Part shown: one piece after another, positions 1-11,191 of the stretch
Layout: every line of letters starts with the position of its first letter
Position numbering within the stretch: position 1 is the first letter of the stretch
Assembly: GCA_001910725.1 (NCBI GenBank)
Contig: MJGA01000002.1
Coordinates: forward strand, 1,426,001 to 1,490,000
Source of the DNA: Phanerodontia chrysosporium
Lineage: Eukaryota > Basidiomycota > Agaricomycetes > Polyporales > Phanerochaetaceae
DNA: 64,000 nucleotides
Direction of reading: 5' to 3'
Notes under the pieces: generated by a model
Seen by the model: the letters and a program-made list of their open reading frames with translations, nothing else
The model's database searches: none
What the model was told of the DNA's origin: nothing
Made by a program: the position numbers and the translations under genes

Positions 1-12
1 CTGCTCAGACGA

Positions 13-30
13 CACTACATCGATGTAGTG
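13..30. repeat. Perfect 18-bp palindrome
   Basis: The sequence CACTACATCGATGTAGTG equals its own reverse complement. It could be a protein-binding site or a chance palindrome; nothing around it decides this. Confidence 0.7.
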
Positions 31-562
31 GGGGTGATTAATGGCCAAGCCGAGTAGAATTCACCCCCAGGTGCGCTGGGTGACATATGGCCTGTACCGC
101 CAAGCCAATATGGTGCCAGCCAGGTTATACGGTCTAGAGTGATCTGAAAAATGTAGGTTCTAGTTAGTTGTCCGCTAATATATATAAAAAAGCCCTACTT
201 ACCTGTGTGAAACTGTCTGGAGGCAGGAAGACTTCAAGTGCTACCTCTCGGCATGCTGCACCGTCTGGAGCTGTCCAGACGTCATGAACAGTGCGCACCG
301 AGGGGAATAACACATCCTGAGGGTTTTCTGCAGCCAGGTGAGTTGACATTGTAGGCAAAGATGCACACTCACCAAGCTAGAGCCTTTTAAATCCATACCG
401 AGGGCAATTGGCCGCACTCCATGCAGTGTCCGAGCAGCCCCAACTCGGGTGGCACGGCCGGCCACACAACCTACAAAAGCGGAACACGTCAGCAAGCGGA
501 TCTCGCGAATACTCATACCTGTTGCCCTCGTAATTGAGGGTTGCGCAGTGTAAGACCTGAAA

Positions 563-613
563 CCAGCACTGCGCGGAGTTTCAACATAGCGTTGAAACTC
601 CACGCAGTGCTGG
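563..613. repeat. Long hairpin, 23-bp arms
   Basis: Two 23-bp arms (563-585 and 591-613) are reverse complements except for one position and are separated by the 5-nt loop ATAGC. The arms begin with CCAGCACTGCG. This is strong enough to form a stable stem in RNA or a cruciform. No small transposon boundary is visible around it. Confidence 0.85.
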
Positions 614-930
614 GTGGACTTGTTGTCAAGTTCGAAGCCTCACACATGGCATTGCACATATCAAGAAGTGCATTGGTGATCCTCACTAGTGAGTACTTGA
701 TGTGTCTGACTGGGGACTGACATGCAGTGTCACAGGGGTGGCAGTCAAGTGCTTCTCGTGCGCCGACTGCCTGCTCACGTGCTGCCATGCCTGGGGGTGC
801 TCAACGGAAGCAAAATGGCACCCTCAGAATGGGCACCAGCTTCGGCCAAAAGGTAAGTCGTACGACGTCTCAAATTCACCAGAACTTACCAAGCACTCTG
901 GTAACCCCAATAGAAATGAGAAGACGGTAA

Positions 931-953
931 CAGACCAGCTTAAAGCTGGTCTG
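931..953. repeat. Perfect 11-bp inverted repeat with 1-nt centre
   Basis: CAGACCAGCTT at 931-941 is followed by a single A and its exact reverse complement at 943-953. It lies about 60 bp upstream of the hAT-1 start codon, so it might be a binding site for regulation of that gene, but this is inference. Confidence 0.75.
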
Positions 954-1011
954 CTGTGCACTCACCCTGCTCAGACACTGCACATAGCCGTCGAGACACT
1001 TCACACATTCT

Positions 1012-3928
1012 ATGAAACCTCCCGCCTGCAAGCGCATTTGTCCACGCCGTGCAGATTCATTGGACGATGACCGTGAGGATGATCACACCATCACTCCCAT
1101 GGCCGCTCCTCCACCATCTACACAACCTCCTCAGCACACACAGCCCCTCGCCCCACCGTTTACGCAATCTCCTCTCCCACTCTCCTGTCCCTTCTCTCCA
1201 GAAATCAAAGAGATCTCATCTTATGCTGTCAAAGCAGCAGAGACAGATAAGCGGAAAGCGTTCAATATACGGTGGAAGACTGCAGAGCGTACACCCGATC
1301 AAGTCCTTGGTGAGTACCTCTATATATTTACTAGGTTTCTGTCTATACTTACATATCTTAGATCATCAGATGAAGACTTGGTCGTCAAATGCTTACAATT
1401 ATTTCGACAAACCGTACGTCCAAAAGCAAGCAGGTGGCTCTATCAGATATATTTTTGCCTGTAAGTGCAAACTGTATGTCTTTATATTTTTTCTATGCTG
1501 TAGGATCTCTGATTAGTCTATAGCAGGTCGATAATGGTGTCTCGCGTGCGCTGGGACGACTCTACCAGTAATCTCAAGCGGCACGTCCACATGTGCGACT
1601 CCAAGATTGCACCAGCAGGCAAGCACATCAACGACTTCGTGCACGGCTCGATGTACAGCAAGGCACGCTTCCACTTTGTTCTGGTGAAGTGGATTGCGCA
1701 GTGCAACCGCCCCTTTGCCATAGTTGCCGACCCCGAGCTTCTCGAGCTCTTTCGGATACTGTACACCAAGATGGAGGTTCCATCGCCGACCACCATTTCC
1801 AGAGATGTGCGGGAGATCTTTGAGATCTCCCGTGAGTACCTTGGCCTACTGCTTCAGGTACGTTGTCATTTAGATCATACTACGAATATCTACTGATATC
1901 GGAGACCATTTTCAGGGCCTACCAGGCCAACTTCACCTCAATGTTGACAGCTGGACCTCGCTGAATGTTATATCCTTTCTAGGAATGACCGTTCAATTCA
2001 TTCGAGGTGGGAAAATCGAGAATGTTATTCTCGATTTTATCAAGTAAGTATCTATTCGCTTTTGTCCCCTTCCACAGCTGATAGACTCGCTATTTGCAGG
2101 CTATCTCAAGGCCACACTGGCACCTACCTCGGACAAAGGCTCTCAGAATGCCTCAAGGAGTATGGCATTGAGAAGAAGGTACACATTGCTCTCTACCTGG
2201 TTGTCTACTGCCCTAACATACTTGCCAGATACTGGGCATCACGACCGATAACGCAACAAATAATGACACAATGATCGCTGAGTTGGAGTCTCTCGGAGGG
2301 GTGAATACAACGCAAACCCAGGTGCGCTGCTTCGCATACGTTTGGAACCTCGTAGTGAAGGTATGTATCTGTTCTCGTCTTGCTTGATTCGCCGCTAATG
2401 TCTTGCACAACAGGCTATGATTACTCCATTCACTATGAAACGAAGGGCTACAGGTAGTAGTCTTACCGACAAGAATGAAGATTTTGAAGACCCTCTCGAC
2501 GCTCTAGCCAACGCGAACAGTTTCAATACCCCAGACGATGACAACGATGACGAATACGAGCTCAACGCTAACCGGGAGGCAGCTGACGACGAAAATATCG
2601 AAGGTATCATCGCCAAGATCAAGCGCAAGTACAAGGCTACGCCCGAGGAGCAGCGTCTCGGATGCACTGCCGTTACCAAGGTAGGTCGAGGCCATGATGC
2701 TATATTTCTGTATTGATATTCTATCTACAGCTGTCCGAGCTTGCGAAGCGAGTGTTCCACTCGCCTACCATACACGAGGACCTCGCAGCGGCCTGCCATA
2801 AGCATAAGCTGAAGCTAAAAGAGCTCATCTGCGTGATTCTCACACGCTGGAACTCTCTTGCACTTGCAATTGCACGTGGCCTCAAACTTCGGGCTGCAAT
2901 CGATACCATGCTTGGCATGAGCAAGTACTCCAAGGGCACGTCCGACCTGCAATGTTTCCGGCTCTCGGCAGCGGAGTGGCAGCTGCTTGAGCAGTTATTC
3001 AAGGTTCTCGAGGTAAGTATCAAGCCATTGCACCACTCTATTTACTTACCGGACTTGTCAGCCCTTTCTGAAGGCAACCAAGCATGTCTCGAAGACGTCT
3101 GTGCCCTTGCTGCACAGTGTCATCATTTTAATCGATATCCTCACATCCCAGCTTACGCTTGCCATCGCCGACACATCTGTTGTCATGCCGGTTCACATAG
3201 CAGCAGCTCGGGGGCTCGGAATGCTTAACAAGTACTACAGAAGGACCGATGAGTCCGTAATGTACAGATTAGCATTGAGTAAGTCCTCTCTTTCACTCTA
3301 ACCTTCATTCCACTAACATTTTACCAGTCTTCCATCCTCGATACAAGCTCGACTACCTGCGCCGTCAAGGCTGGCTGCCTGAGTGGATCGAGGAGGCTTG
3401 CCGCCTCTTTCTCGAGCAGTGGAGGCTTCATTACGAGCCTGCAGATGCAGAGGACTTCACAGAGTCATCTCAGGTAACGTTTCTCCCTTGTATAATTCAC
3501 ATCGAAGAACTAACTACAACTATTGCCTAGTCTATGGATGTCGACAATCTCTTCACTGAAATCAACGGTTACAGCACCATCGACCCCTCTGTCAATACAG
3601 CGACCGAGTACCTTGATTCCCCTACCCTGCCTCACATCAGTGGTGACCCCATTCAGTACTGGGACAGCCAGCGCACCAGTTCCGCACATCACCCGCTTGC
3701 GCAAATGGCCCTGGACTTTCCTCGGCACTGGCAGCCTCGACCGACATCGAGCGAGTGTTCTCGCGTGACGGCCTTACGGTTTCGAAGCGTAGGCATGCCC
3801 TCTCTGACAGCTCTGTGCATGCTGCAACGGTTTTTGGGTCTTGGGCGGGGCATGAGGGTGTCATTCCCAAGGACGAGGTAATTGAGTACTTCTGCGAGAA
3901 ATCAAGCCGGGTAAAGACTGCTAGTTAG
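1012..3928 (+). pseudogene. hAT-1: intron-rich hAT-family transposase, one frameshift
   Basis: A DNA transposase of the hAT superfamily, which would cut and reinsert its element in the nucleus. I reconstruct eleven exons from GT...AG borders: 1012-1309, 1362-1460, 1517-1857, 1916-2043, 2100-2178, 2229-2360, 2414-2680, 2731-3012, 3062-3278, 3328-3473 and 3531-3928. A BED-like segment ends in STSNLKRHVHMC. The core shows LHLNVDSWTSLNV (first catalytic Asp region), GITTDNATNNDTM (second) and RCFAYVWNLV, then a C-terminal dimerisation region with STDIERVFSR. Exon joins keep frame until about 3715, where a shift of one or two bases separates ALDF from the dimerisation motif. The BED cysteines are not all clear near exon 3. 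No terminal repeats or target duplication were found, so domestication or old decay are both possible. Confidence 0.8.
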
Positions 3929-5353
3929 AAACAACCATTGTTTTTGCTCTTATATAATACAATAGAGTTGTACATCCATAGTTCAGATGGTCTTGTGTGC
4001 TTTGACAATGTGCAATGCACTCAGAACACGAGTTAGTATACCAGCCACGGCGAAAAGGACCCTGTGCACCTACGACCGCAAGGCTCAGTCGAACCATATG
4101 AATGCTTTGAACCCATCCAATTTTATTCGCTATATTAATACCATTGCTGTTTTAGTCTATGTTCAAAGCAAAAACTAGCCCTTTTGCAACCCGAAATATA
4201 CTCCAACACGATTTATTGAGGTGGTGGGACCTCTGGCACTTAAGACCGCAAGGTCTGAATTTCGCCGGTCAGACCCCTCGCGCGCAGCCTAGCTTTCACA
4301 ACTCATGTACAGATACCTGGCTCAGAATCCGCGTACATGCAGAGCATAACCCAGACCCATGCATGAGCCGTGGAAACGGGTGATCTGGAGCCGCGGATCA
4401 GCATACCTGCGGGTAATCCCACGGCTCTTACCTGCATGACCTACGGGTGAGCCGGCCTCGTGCCAGGCTTTAGGTTGCCACTTACGTTTATGGTTACTTA
4501 GGCTTACTTGAGCTTCACCTGTGACATGAAGTCAAGTAACAACGGTTTAATGTCATCAAAGTCTTCACTATACTGAAGTGAAGCACCTGCTTACGTGCGA
4601 GCAAGCTATCTACTGCACATTAGGCTCAGCATAGATGTAGCTTAGGTCTAGCAGCCAAGACCCTAGCTGTATCTACCTCATATTCATTGCTCCTACCCCC
4701 GCATACATTCACACAACAACCACACATCCCCAACACGAATCACTGGAATCCTCGACCTAACATCTGGTCCAGGCAACTCAGCAAATGGTTATTCCTCCTG
4801 ACTAAACAACAGACCAACTGTCACTGGTAGCGACAACGCGCTTCGCGCCATTGTGTGTAGGTATAGTGATATACACATGTGCTCTTTACCTTCGCACCAG
4901 AACTTACACGCTTCGCACCATTGTGTTCAGATCATACGCTCGCTCGTACACTCGCTCACTGTGGTCTGTCGAATATCGCAGGTTACACGCTTGCACTGAG
5001 TGCTTCGCAGCTAGGCAATTCTGCCTGCTGCTTGGACGCCGTTGGCTGTCACTTCCGACACCTGCATGAGCCCCCCTGAGAACTGCGAGTTCAACAGGAA
5101 AGTGGCGTTCAGAGTTTCAAAACTTGTCATCATCACAGTCCTGTCATGGAGCAATGTGTGAAGGCTGTCATAAACATTCTGTGGCAGCCTTCACACATCA
5201 CTTTACAGTCTCCGGCTCTTGGGACCACACCCTTGATAGGTATATAAGATGTCTGCACACGCAAAGCTGTTCCCTTACTGCTTTGTGATATCCTGTACCT
5301 TCCCTCTCACCTCTCTCTGCAATCCCTATAGACTTTTTTTTCTTGACAACAGG
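3929..5353. other. Intergenic stretch, no supported gene
   Basis: About 1.4 kb with no recognised coding region. It contains a small hairpin with arms AGACC/GGTCT around a GCAA loop near 4245, and a short imperfect direct repeat of CTTCGCACCATTGTGT type near 4840-4935. A CT-rich, T-rich stretch just before 5354 looks like a fungal promoter for the next gene. Confidence 0.5.
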
Positions 5354-8300
5354 ATGTCCATACCCACAAACTATGGCTGTGCACTCGATGCTAATGGCAA
5401 TCTCAAGAATGCCACTAACATCAAATGGCAGCACTCTGTCAGCAAGGATGAGCAGATTGCGTCATCATTCACAGTGCATCCAGGTGTGTCTATTGGTGCA
5501 CTATCCTTTCTATATCTAATATGCCATTTTTAGAGCATGCACTGTCTGTTACCTCACATTCTAAAGGTAGCCCTGCAGCCTTGATTGTGGATGCACGCCG
5601 AGGAGGCAGGAATCGGTGCAAGATCTGGAAGGCTGCTGAAAACAATCCTCTAGACACCACAGTCAGCAATTCGGATGCAATCTTTAATTTCTTTAAACCA
5701 AGGTTATTGCATACCAGTTTTGCAGATGAGGTAGCTCTAGTGTGGCATGGAGTATGTATATCTTTTGTTTGTATAAATTGATTGTTCTGACCACATATAT
5801 TCAGCTCAAATGTGCACAAATCGAGTCCAATGATGACAGTGACGATGCTGGGCAACAGCTGCAGGTGCACCATTGAATTTCACTGGTATAGTATAGAAAG
5901 TACTGACAGGTTACAACCTTTACAGGGAGACAAGAGGGAGGTTCTTAAACAAAGCCTAAGGTATGTTCCTCATGGACAGAACATTGTTTGTGCACATTTT
6001 TAACATTCCTTACCCAGGAAAAAATGCTCCAAACTGATGACAATGAATTTCCTGACCTTGAAGATCCTGAGGCTAAAGAACAAGACAATGAGGACGACAA
6101 TGACAATGACAAAGGCTTCAAATTTCAGCACCTCCAAGTTGAGATTGAAAGTGAAAGACAGATACGTTTATCTTCTTCAATATCTTCATATCACTAACAA
6201 TGTTCTCAGCCAGCAAAGTGGGTGAAGAATGAGGCAACATTGGATGTCTGTGGGTGTTCAAATCGAGGAATGTATGATCAAAGGCAAGACATCCAAGGGT
6301 CACTGGTGCTCAGTTTGCAGGTATGTTACTTCTTTGCATTAGTTGTAAGTCTATTAAACCTATACTATGTGTAGAGATCATGGCAGACACAGCTAGTTTA
6401 CTGGTGGTGTCTCCTCACTTTGCATGCACATCAAGCAGCACTGGAAGATCCACAGAATGGTTTATAAAATACCACGATGATGAGGTCAAGCTAAACTGCT
6501 GAGCACTTTTGCCTGACCTCTTTTGGTCTGGCAACCAGGAGACCGCAATGTAGCAGACTCTGGACATATTCAACACACTGGCACCTGCTAAGTTCACGGA
6601 GGATGGTTTTATATCGCATATGGTTGCACTTATCATTGAAGCAGATCTGGTAAGTACCCCATCTAATCCTGCACTCATACATAATGGTCCATGACTGACT
6701 ATTGCTTGTTTACCACCCTCTTTGACTAGTCAATCACAGTACATTTTGACTTCTTCTCAAATACATCTGGCCAATGCTCAAGGACAGGGACATTCCACAT
6801 TGTACCAAGCTGTGCAAGACTGTTCTGGAGCATGCAAATGAAATTGGTGACCTTTTGCAGGAGAAATATTGAGTACGTCTCTCTGGTTTGTTTACAGTGA
6901 AGCTGTGATAATTACCACTCAGAATATTCCATGCAAGATCTCACTCACCTTTGATATCTGAACAAGCGATGTCAGTGATTCATATCTCCATGCACTTGCA
7001 CATTATGTTAATGCACCAGCAGAAAGCCCCACTGCTTGGTCCTTGCAGTTCAATATCCTTGGCTTCATAAAGATCGAGGGAAGCCACAGTGGTGAGAATC
7101 TTGCGCAGGTCATTATGCACATTGTAAATTGCTATGAGATTTGGGATAAGGTGAGCATAACCTATTGATGCTTCACCAGATGCTCATAATTATTTCAGCT
7201 TGGCTGGGCTACTTCAGACACTGCAACGTTCAATAATATCTGTATACACTGCATGGAGTGCATATTAGAACAGTCTGGCACAATGTGGAATGCATGTTAG
7301 CAGCATATACGTTATTACAAGCATGTCTTCCACCTTGCTGCAAAGGCTGTCATTGAGACAGTTTGCCCATCTCTAAGCTTGAGGTCAAGATCGAAGAGCT
7401 TTTGTACTGCGACAGTCCAGGACATCTCAAACGAAGATGCTGACGACTAAGTCAATGAGTGGCGTAATGACACAACTGGCACAGATAATGCAGAGAACCC
7501 TATTGACTTCGAGGGAGGCAACATCCTCAGTAAAGCCCTTGGCTTGATTAATCAGATATATTGTTTCTTATATCTTTAGTTATATTACTGATCATTTATT
7601 ATTTCAGGTTTAAGTATCACCCCAGACATGTGCAGACTTTGTGACAGTCTGCCGTGAGGAAGGAGTAAAGGAGCTTCATCTTCTGAAGTAAGTGTGCACT
7701 CACTGGGGATCTATGTATGACATGATTCAGCAGCTGTATGACTTGCAACCGGTACATTTTTTCCTTCCCAAGAGATCTACTACTAACACCAATTGCAGGT
7801 TGTCAACAAGTTCTCTCAGCTTGCAAACTATTCGCCAAATATTTCAGATCTCACAAGTAGCTGCAAATACATGGACTACAAACTTAGGCCACACGAATGA
7901 AAGTTCCTGGAGTTTTTTCTGCATTATTTTGAAGGTACACAGAATATTGAATTGTATACCACTTATTTTGAGATGTATATCACAGGTACTATGTGAGGCA
8001 CAGCACTTGTTCTCCTCTGAGAAGATACTAACTCTTTGATTGGCCATTCCTGAGTTTGAGTATCTTCAAAGTACCTGGGAAAATATGACATGCAAATCCT
8101 CTTTTACTCTGGTGAAGGAAGAAATCAAAGCAGGTCTGACCAAGCTGCAGAAGCATTATTGTGCGATGGACAACAGCGACATGTACTTTATTTCATTAAG
8201 TGAGTACCTGAGCTTTATCGTAACATATATTAATCTTATTTCTTGTAGTTCTCACTCCAGATATTAAAAACAAATACATCAAGGAGAATCAAGGTCAGAG

Positions 8301-8640
8301 TTGGATCGATAATGGAATGCGATCGCTCCAAGAGAAAATATGCAATTACACTATATTTTGTTCATTTGCATGCTAATACATGTTTTCCAGTTCACATTCT
8401 ACATCTCCACGGTCTTTTCTCCATCATATGCCCTTCTCACAGCATCATTTTCCCCTGCTTCATTGCCACCACTTTTATTTATGCCATCAACATCATCAGT
8501 AGCATCCATATCATTAGTTGCATCAGTATCCTCTCGGTCTTCTGCCAGTAGCATGGGCAGCCATGGCTTTGCTTGAATGCACAAGACTCCAGCAGCTGCC
8601 TTGTGACGGAGTGTACATCACAACACTAGGTCAGTGTAGG
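5354..8640 (+). pseudogene. hAT-2: decayed hAT-family transposase gene
   Basis: Starts at the ATG of MSIPTNYGCALDAN. Introns with GT...AG borders can be followed early on (for example after SSFTVHP and after EVALVWHG). An acidic segment near 6040-6110 (DLEDPEAKEQDNEDDNDND) precedes the core. hAT-like blocks include KFTEDGFISHMVALIIEADL near 6590-6650, HVFHLAAKAVIETVCP near 7325-7365, and the region around 8030-8280 (LAIPEFEYLQSTWENM, then VLTPDIKNKYIKENQG). Stops and frame breaks interrupt it at several places (for example near 6840, 7300 and 7450). The C-terminal dimerisation motif is missing; the gene runs into repeat R1 at about 8627, which probably truncated it. Assignment rests on these blocks by recall, not a search. 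Confidence 0.65.
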
Positions 8641-9472
8641 CCGTACGTCAGCGAGTACAATTTCTTTATGCTTGAGCACTAAAATAAATAGTATATTTGA
8701 GATACTGTGGCTTTTATAAATAATGCAATAGAATTAGCATCAGAGTTTTTGGCAGTGCTGTTTGTTGCACTGAGCAAAACGGGTGATGTATATTCAAAGG
8801 ATTTGATTGGTTACTTGTTCTGCAGAGCCATATTCGCCATAGTAAGCCTTTCATTAATTACAATTTTGGGTATACACACTTTATATTATATATAAATGTT
8901 ATATGCATTTAATTAATGTTATATGTGTATATACAAATAGTCAGAGGCTGGTGCATGCCAAGAGGTCTAGTTCTATTATGTTATTTTTAGCAGTCACCAT
9001 AAATGCTCACTTCCTTCTTGATATTCAATATGAAGAGTCAAATGCCTCAACTCTTAATCCTGACCCTCGCTCTATATTCTTTGATTGTAGTATATAATCT
9101 TTCATTAACTCTGAATTGTTCGTGTCCATAGTGCATTACACTATAGCAAACTGGTTACTCAGTTTACCAGGATTCATAAAGAATAACAGAACAAATGTTG
9201 CATAAAGGACTACAAGCCTGCTATATTGTTTGGTCAAGTTCTATTGAGTATCCAAGGGTATGATATCTTCTTTTATACATACTTGTATATGAGTTCTGCC
9301 TTGATTTACCAGCACTTTGGCCAAAATATTTTTTTCCACAGTAATCTTCACTTTTACTTCATTTTCAGATGTGCACCTATTTTAGGCTTATTTGCATGAT
9401 ACAAAATGCATCTGGCATTTACTAACCTTGTCTGTGAAGTATATATATGTATTAGAGCCACATCAGACCTTA
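8627..9472 (+). repeat. Repeat R1, copy 1, left part
   Basis: This 0.85 kb AT-rich sequence closely matches 36987-37836. Both begin at AGGTCAGTGTAGGCCGTA and keep the same order throughout. It is cut at a TA where Tc1-a sits; the remainder of this R1 copy resumes at 36087 after Tc1-b. Reassembled R1 is about 1.4 kb in both copies. I see no coding region with family resemblance. Confidence 0.85.
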
Positions 9473-9474
9473 TA

Positions 9475-11121
9475 CAGTGGTCACCAGAAATAATACAACA
9501 AGACGAGGCACCGACTGACTTTTGGCATGCATCAGCCTGCATATATTCATACATAAATGTATATAACCAATTAAATTCATATAGCATTCATGTATACAAC
9601 AGATGTGCTGAATATTCTTGTGATTATTGAAGGGCTCACTGTGACAAAAACTATCTTACAAGATAAGTGACCAATCAAAGCCCCTGAAGCCATTAGTGAT
9701 GTGCACCACCCATTTTGCTCAGTGTGCGTCGTCATTCCTCCACCACACCCTTCTCTCTTCACGAAAAATTCCACAAATATTCCTACACATACTTTGTTAT
9801 AAACTACATGTATGACAGTTCTTACCCCTATTAAACATGTTTGCATATGGTATTTTCTTGCTGCTGGACTCACACAAACTGAAATCGCCAACAAACTTGG
9901 TGTACACTGCTCACAAATCTCCTGCACCATCCCCAAGCTTCATGAAGACAACAACAACTACAATGTCAACAAGAAGTCAGGTCAGCCACGTGTTTTCAAT
10001 GACTGTGATCTCCACTGTGCAAGCTGTGCAATCACAAGCGACAAGTGCGCGGATGCTACTGAAGTTCGACACACTCTATTCCCCCATGTCTCAGTCCGAA
10101 CTGTTCAATGTGAACTCTCAAGTATTGGTCTGAAGAAATGCATTTATCATATCAAGCTCCTTCTCCATTCTATTCACATAATGAAGTGGCGAATGTGGAA
10201 GAAGACAGATCACAGGGTGAAAATGGAGAAGTGGAAGATGGTTACCTTTTCTGATGAGTCCAAGTACAATTTTTTTGGCTTAAATGGAAAGCAATACTGT
10301 CAGAGGAGGGTAGGAGAAGAGTTTTCACCACACAATCTCAAAAAGGTAGTGAAATACGGAGGAAAAAGTATAATAGTATGGGGATATATAAGCTGGAAGG
10401 ATATTGAGAGGCTAAATCGAGTGGATAAGAATATGATGGCAGCTTCATATTGCAAGATTCCCAAAGAGTCCTTGGCTCTTTAGAAAGCTTTGGTTACCCA
10501 TGCAAAGCAGTCATATTCCAGCAGGACAATGACCCGAAAAACACTGCATAGTGCACAAGGTGATGGTTTGAAGACAATAACATTGAATTGCTCCCCTGGC
10601 CACTCTCTTTCCCTGACATGAACATCATAGAGTATGTTTGGTGGCATTTGGAAACATTCATCAACCATTGCAACCCCCGTCCACGCGACCTAGATGAGTT
10701 GTAGTATGCATTGCAGGAGGAGTGGAAAGCGCTGGATATACAATTTATTCACAGGCTGTACAGGTCTATTCCACATTGTTTACAAACCCTTAGGGATGCC
10801 AAGGGCCTGTACACTAAATACTAATCTTTTGGACATTTTATCTTCACTTTGTGCTGTGTTCTTGAGAACTTTTGTCGAGATTGTCATATCTTGTCCCAAT
10901 TAGGCAGGAGGGTTTAGAGGTGGTGGTGCAGCTATTCCATGCATTTAAGACTTATTTCTTGAAATTGAATTATTGATCCTTCGTAGATAGATTTATATGT
11001 GTATCTGTAGTCTATTTACAAAAAATGAAAGCTATATAAACTATATTGAGTGTGCAGTGCAGGAAACAGCACTACTGAAACCCCGGCGCTAGTGCTGTTG
11101 CATTATTTTTGGCAGCCACTA
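9475..11121 (+). mobile_element. Tc1/mariner element Tc1-a
   Basis: A 1647-bp element with terminal inverted repeats of the form CAGTGG...AAATAATRCAACA at the left and the matching inverse at the right, where the outermost base has changed (CCACTA instead of CCACTG). Both ends are flanked by TA, the usual Tc1/mariner target. Its left flank is R1 but its right flank is the 3' LTR start of Gypsy-1a. A near-identical copy lies at 34437-36086 in the same orientation. Confidence 0.9.
9812..10824 (+). pseudogene. Tc1/mariner transposase (DD34E), broken
   Basis: N-terminal helix-turn-helix region (GLTQTEIANKLGVHCSQIS, residues about 19-37), then the catalytic domain. The first Asp lies in FSDESKYNFFG. 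The second is in QQDNDPKN and the Glu in MNIIEYVW; the gap between them is 34 codons, the Tc1 spacing. The first 223 residues are open to 10483. A frameshift near 10475 moves the rest into another frame, where two stops follow DPKNTA and one falls near 10702. The product would end in GLYTKY. The transposase cannot be active as it stands. Confidence 0.9.
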
Positions 11122-11191
11122 TATCTGTGATATTACCCCTCTCCTAAAACCGAGTGTCCTCACGAGCGCCTCAGATATGATGCCCCTCTTT

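Larger units (their letters stand above)
1..1011. other. Upstream region without a recognisable gene
   Basis: No open frame here matches a family I recognise; those present are short and overlap on both strands. The stretch is notable only for three palindromes, listed separately. It ends at the first ATG of hAT-1 and may hold that element's 5' flank. I could not find a terminal inverted repeat here matching anything downstream of the transposase. Confidence 0.6.

Noticed and set aside
8903..9097. Short open frame in R1 as a gene
   Set aside because: Not preserved as a frame in the second R1 copy and without recognisable motifs.
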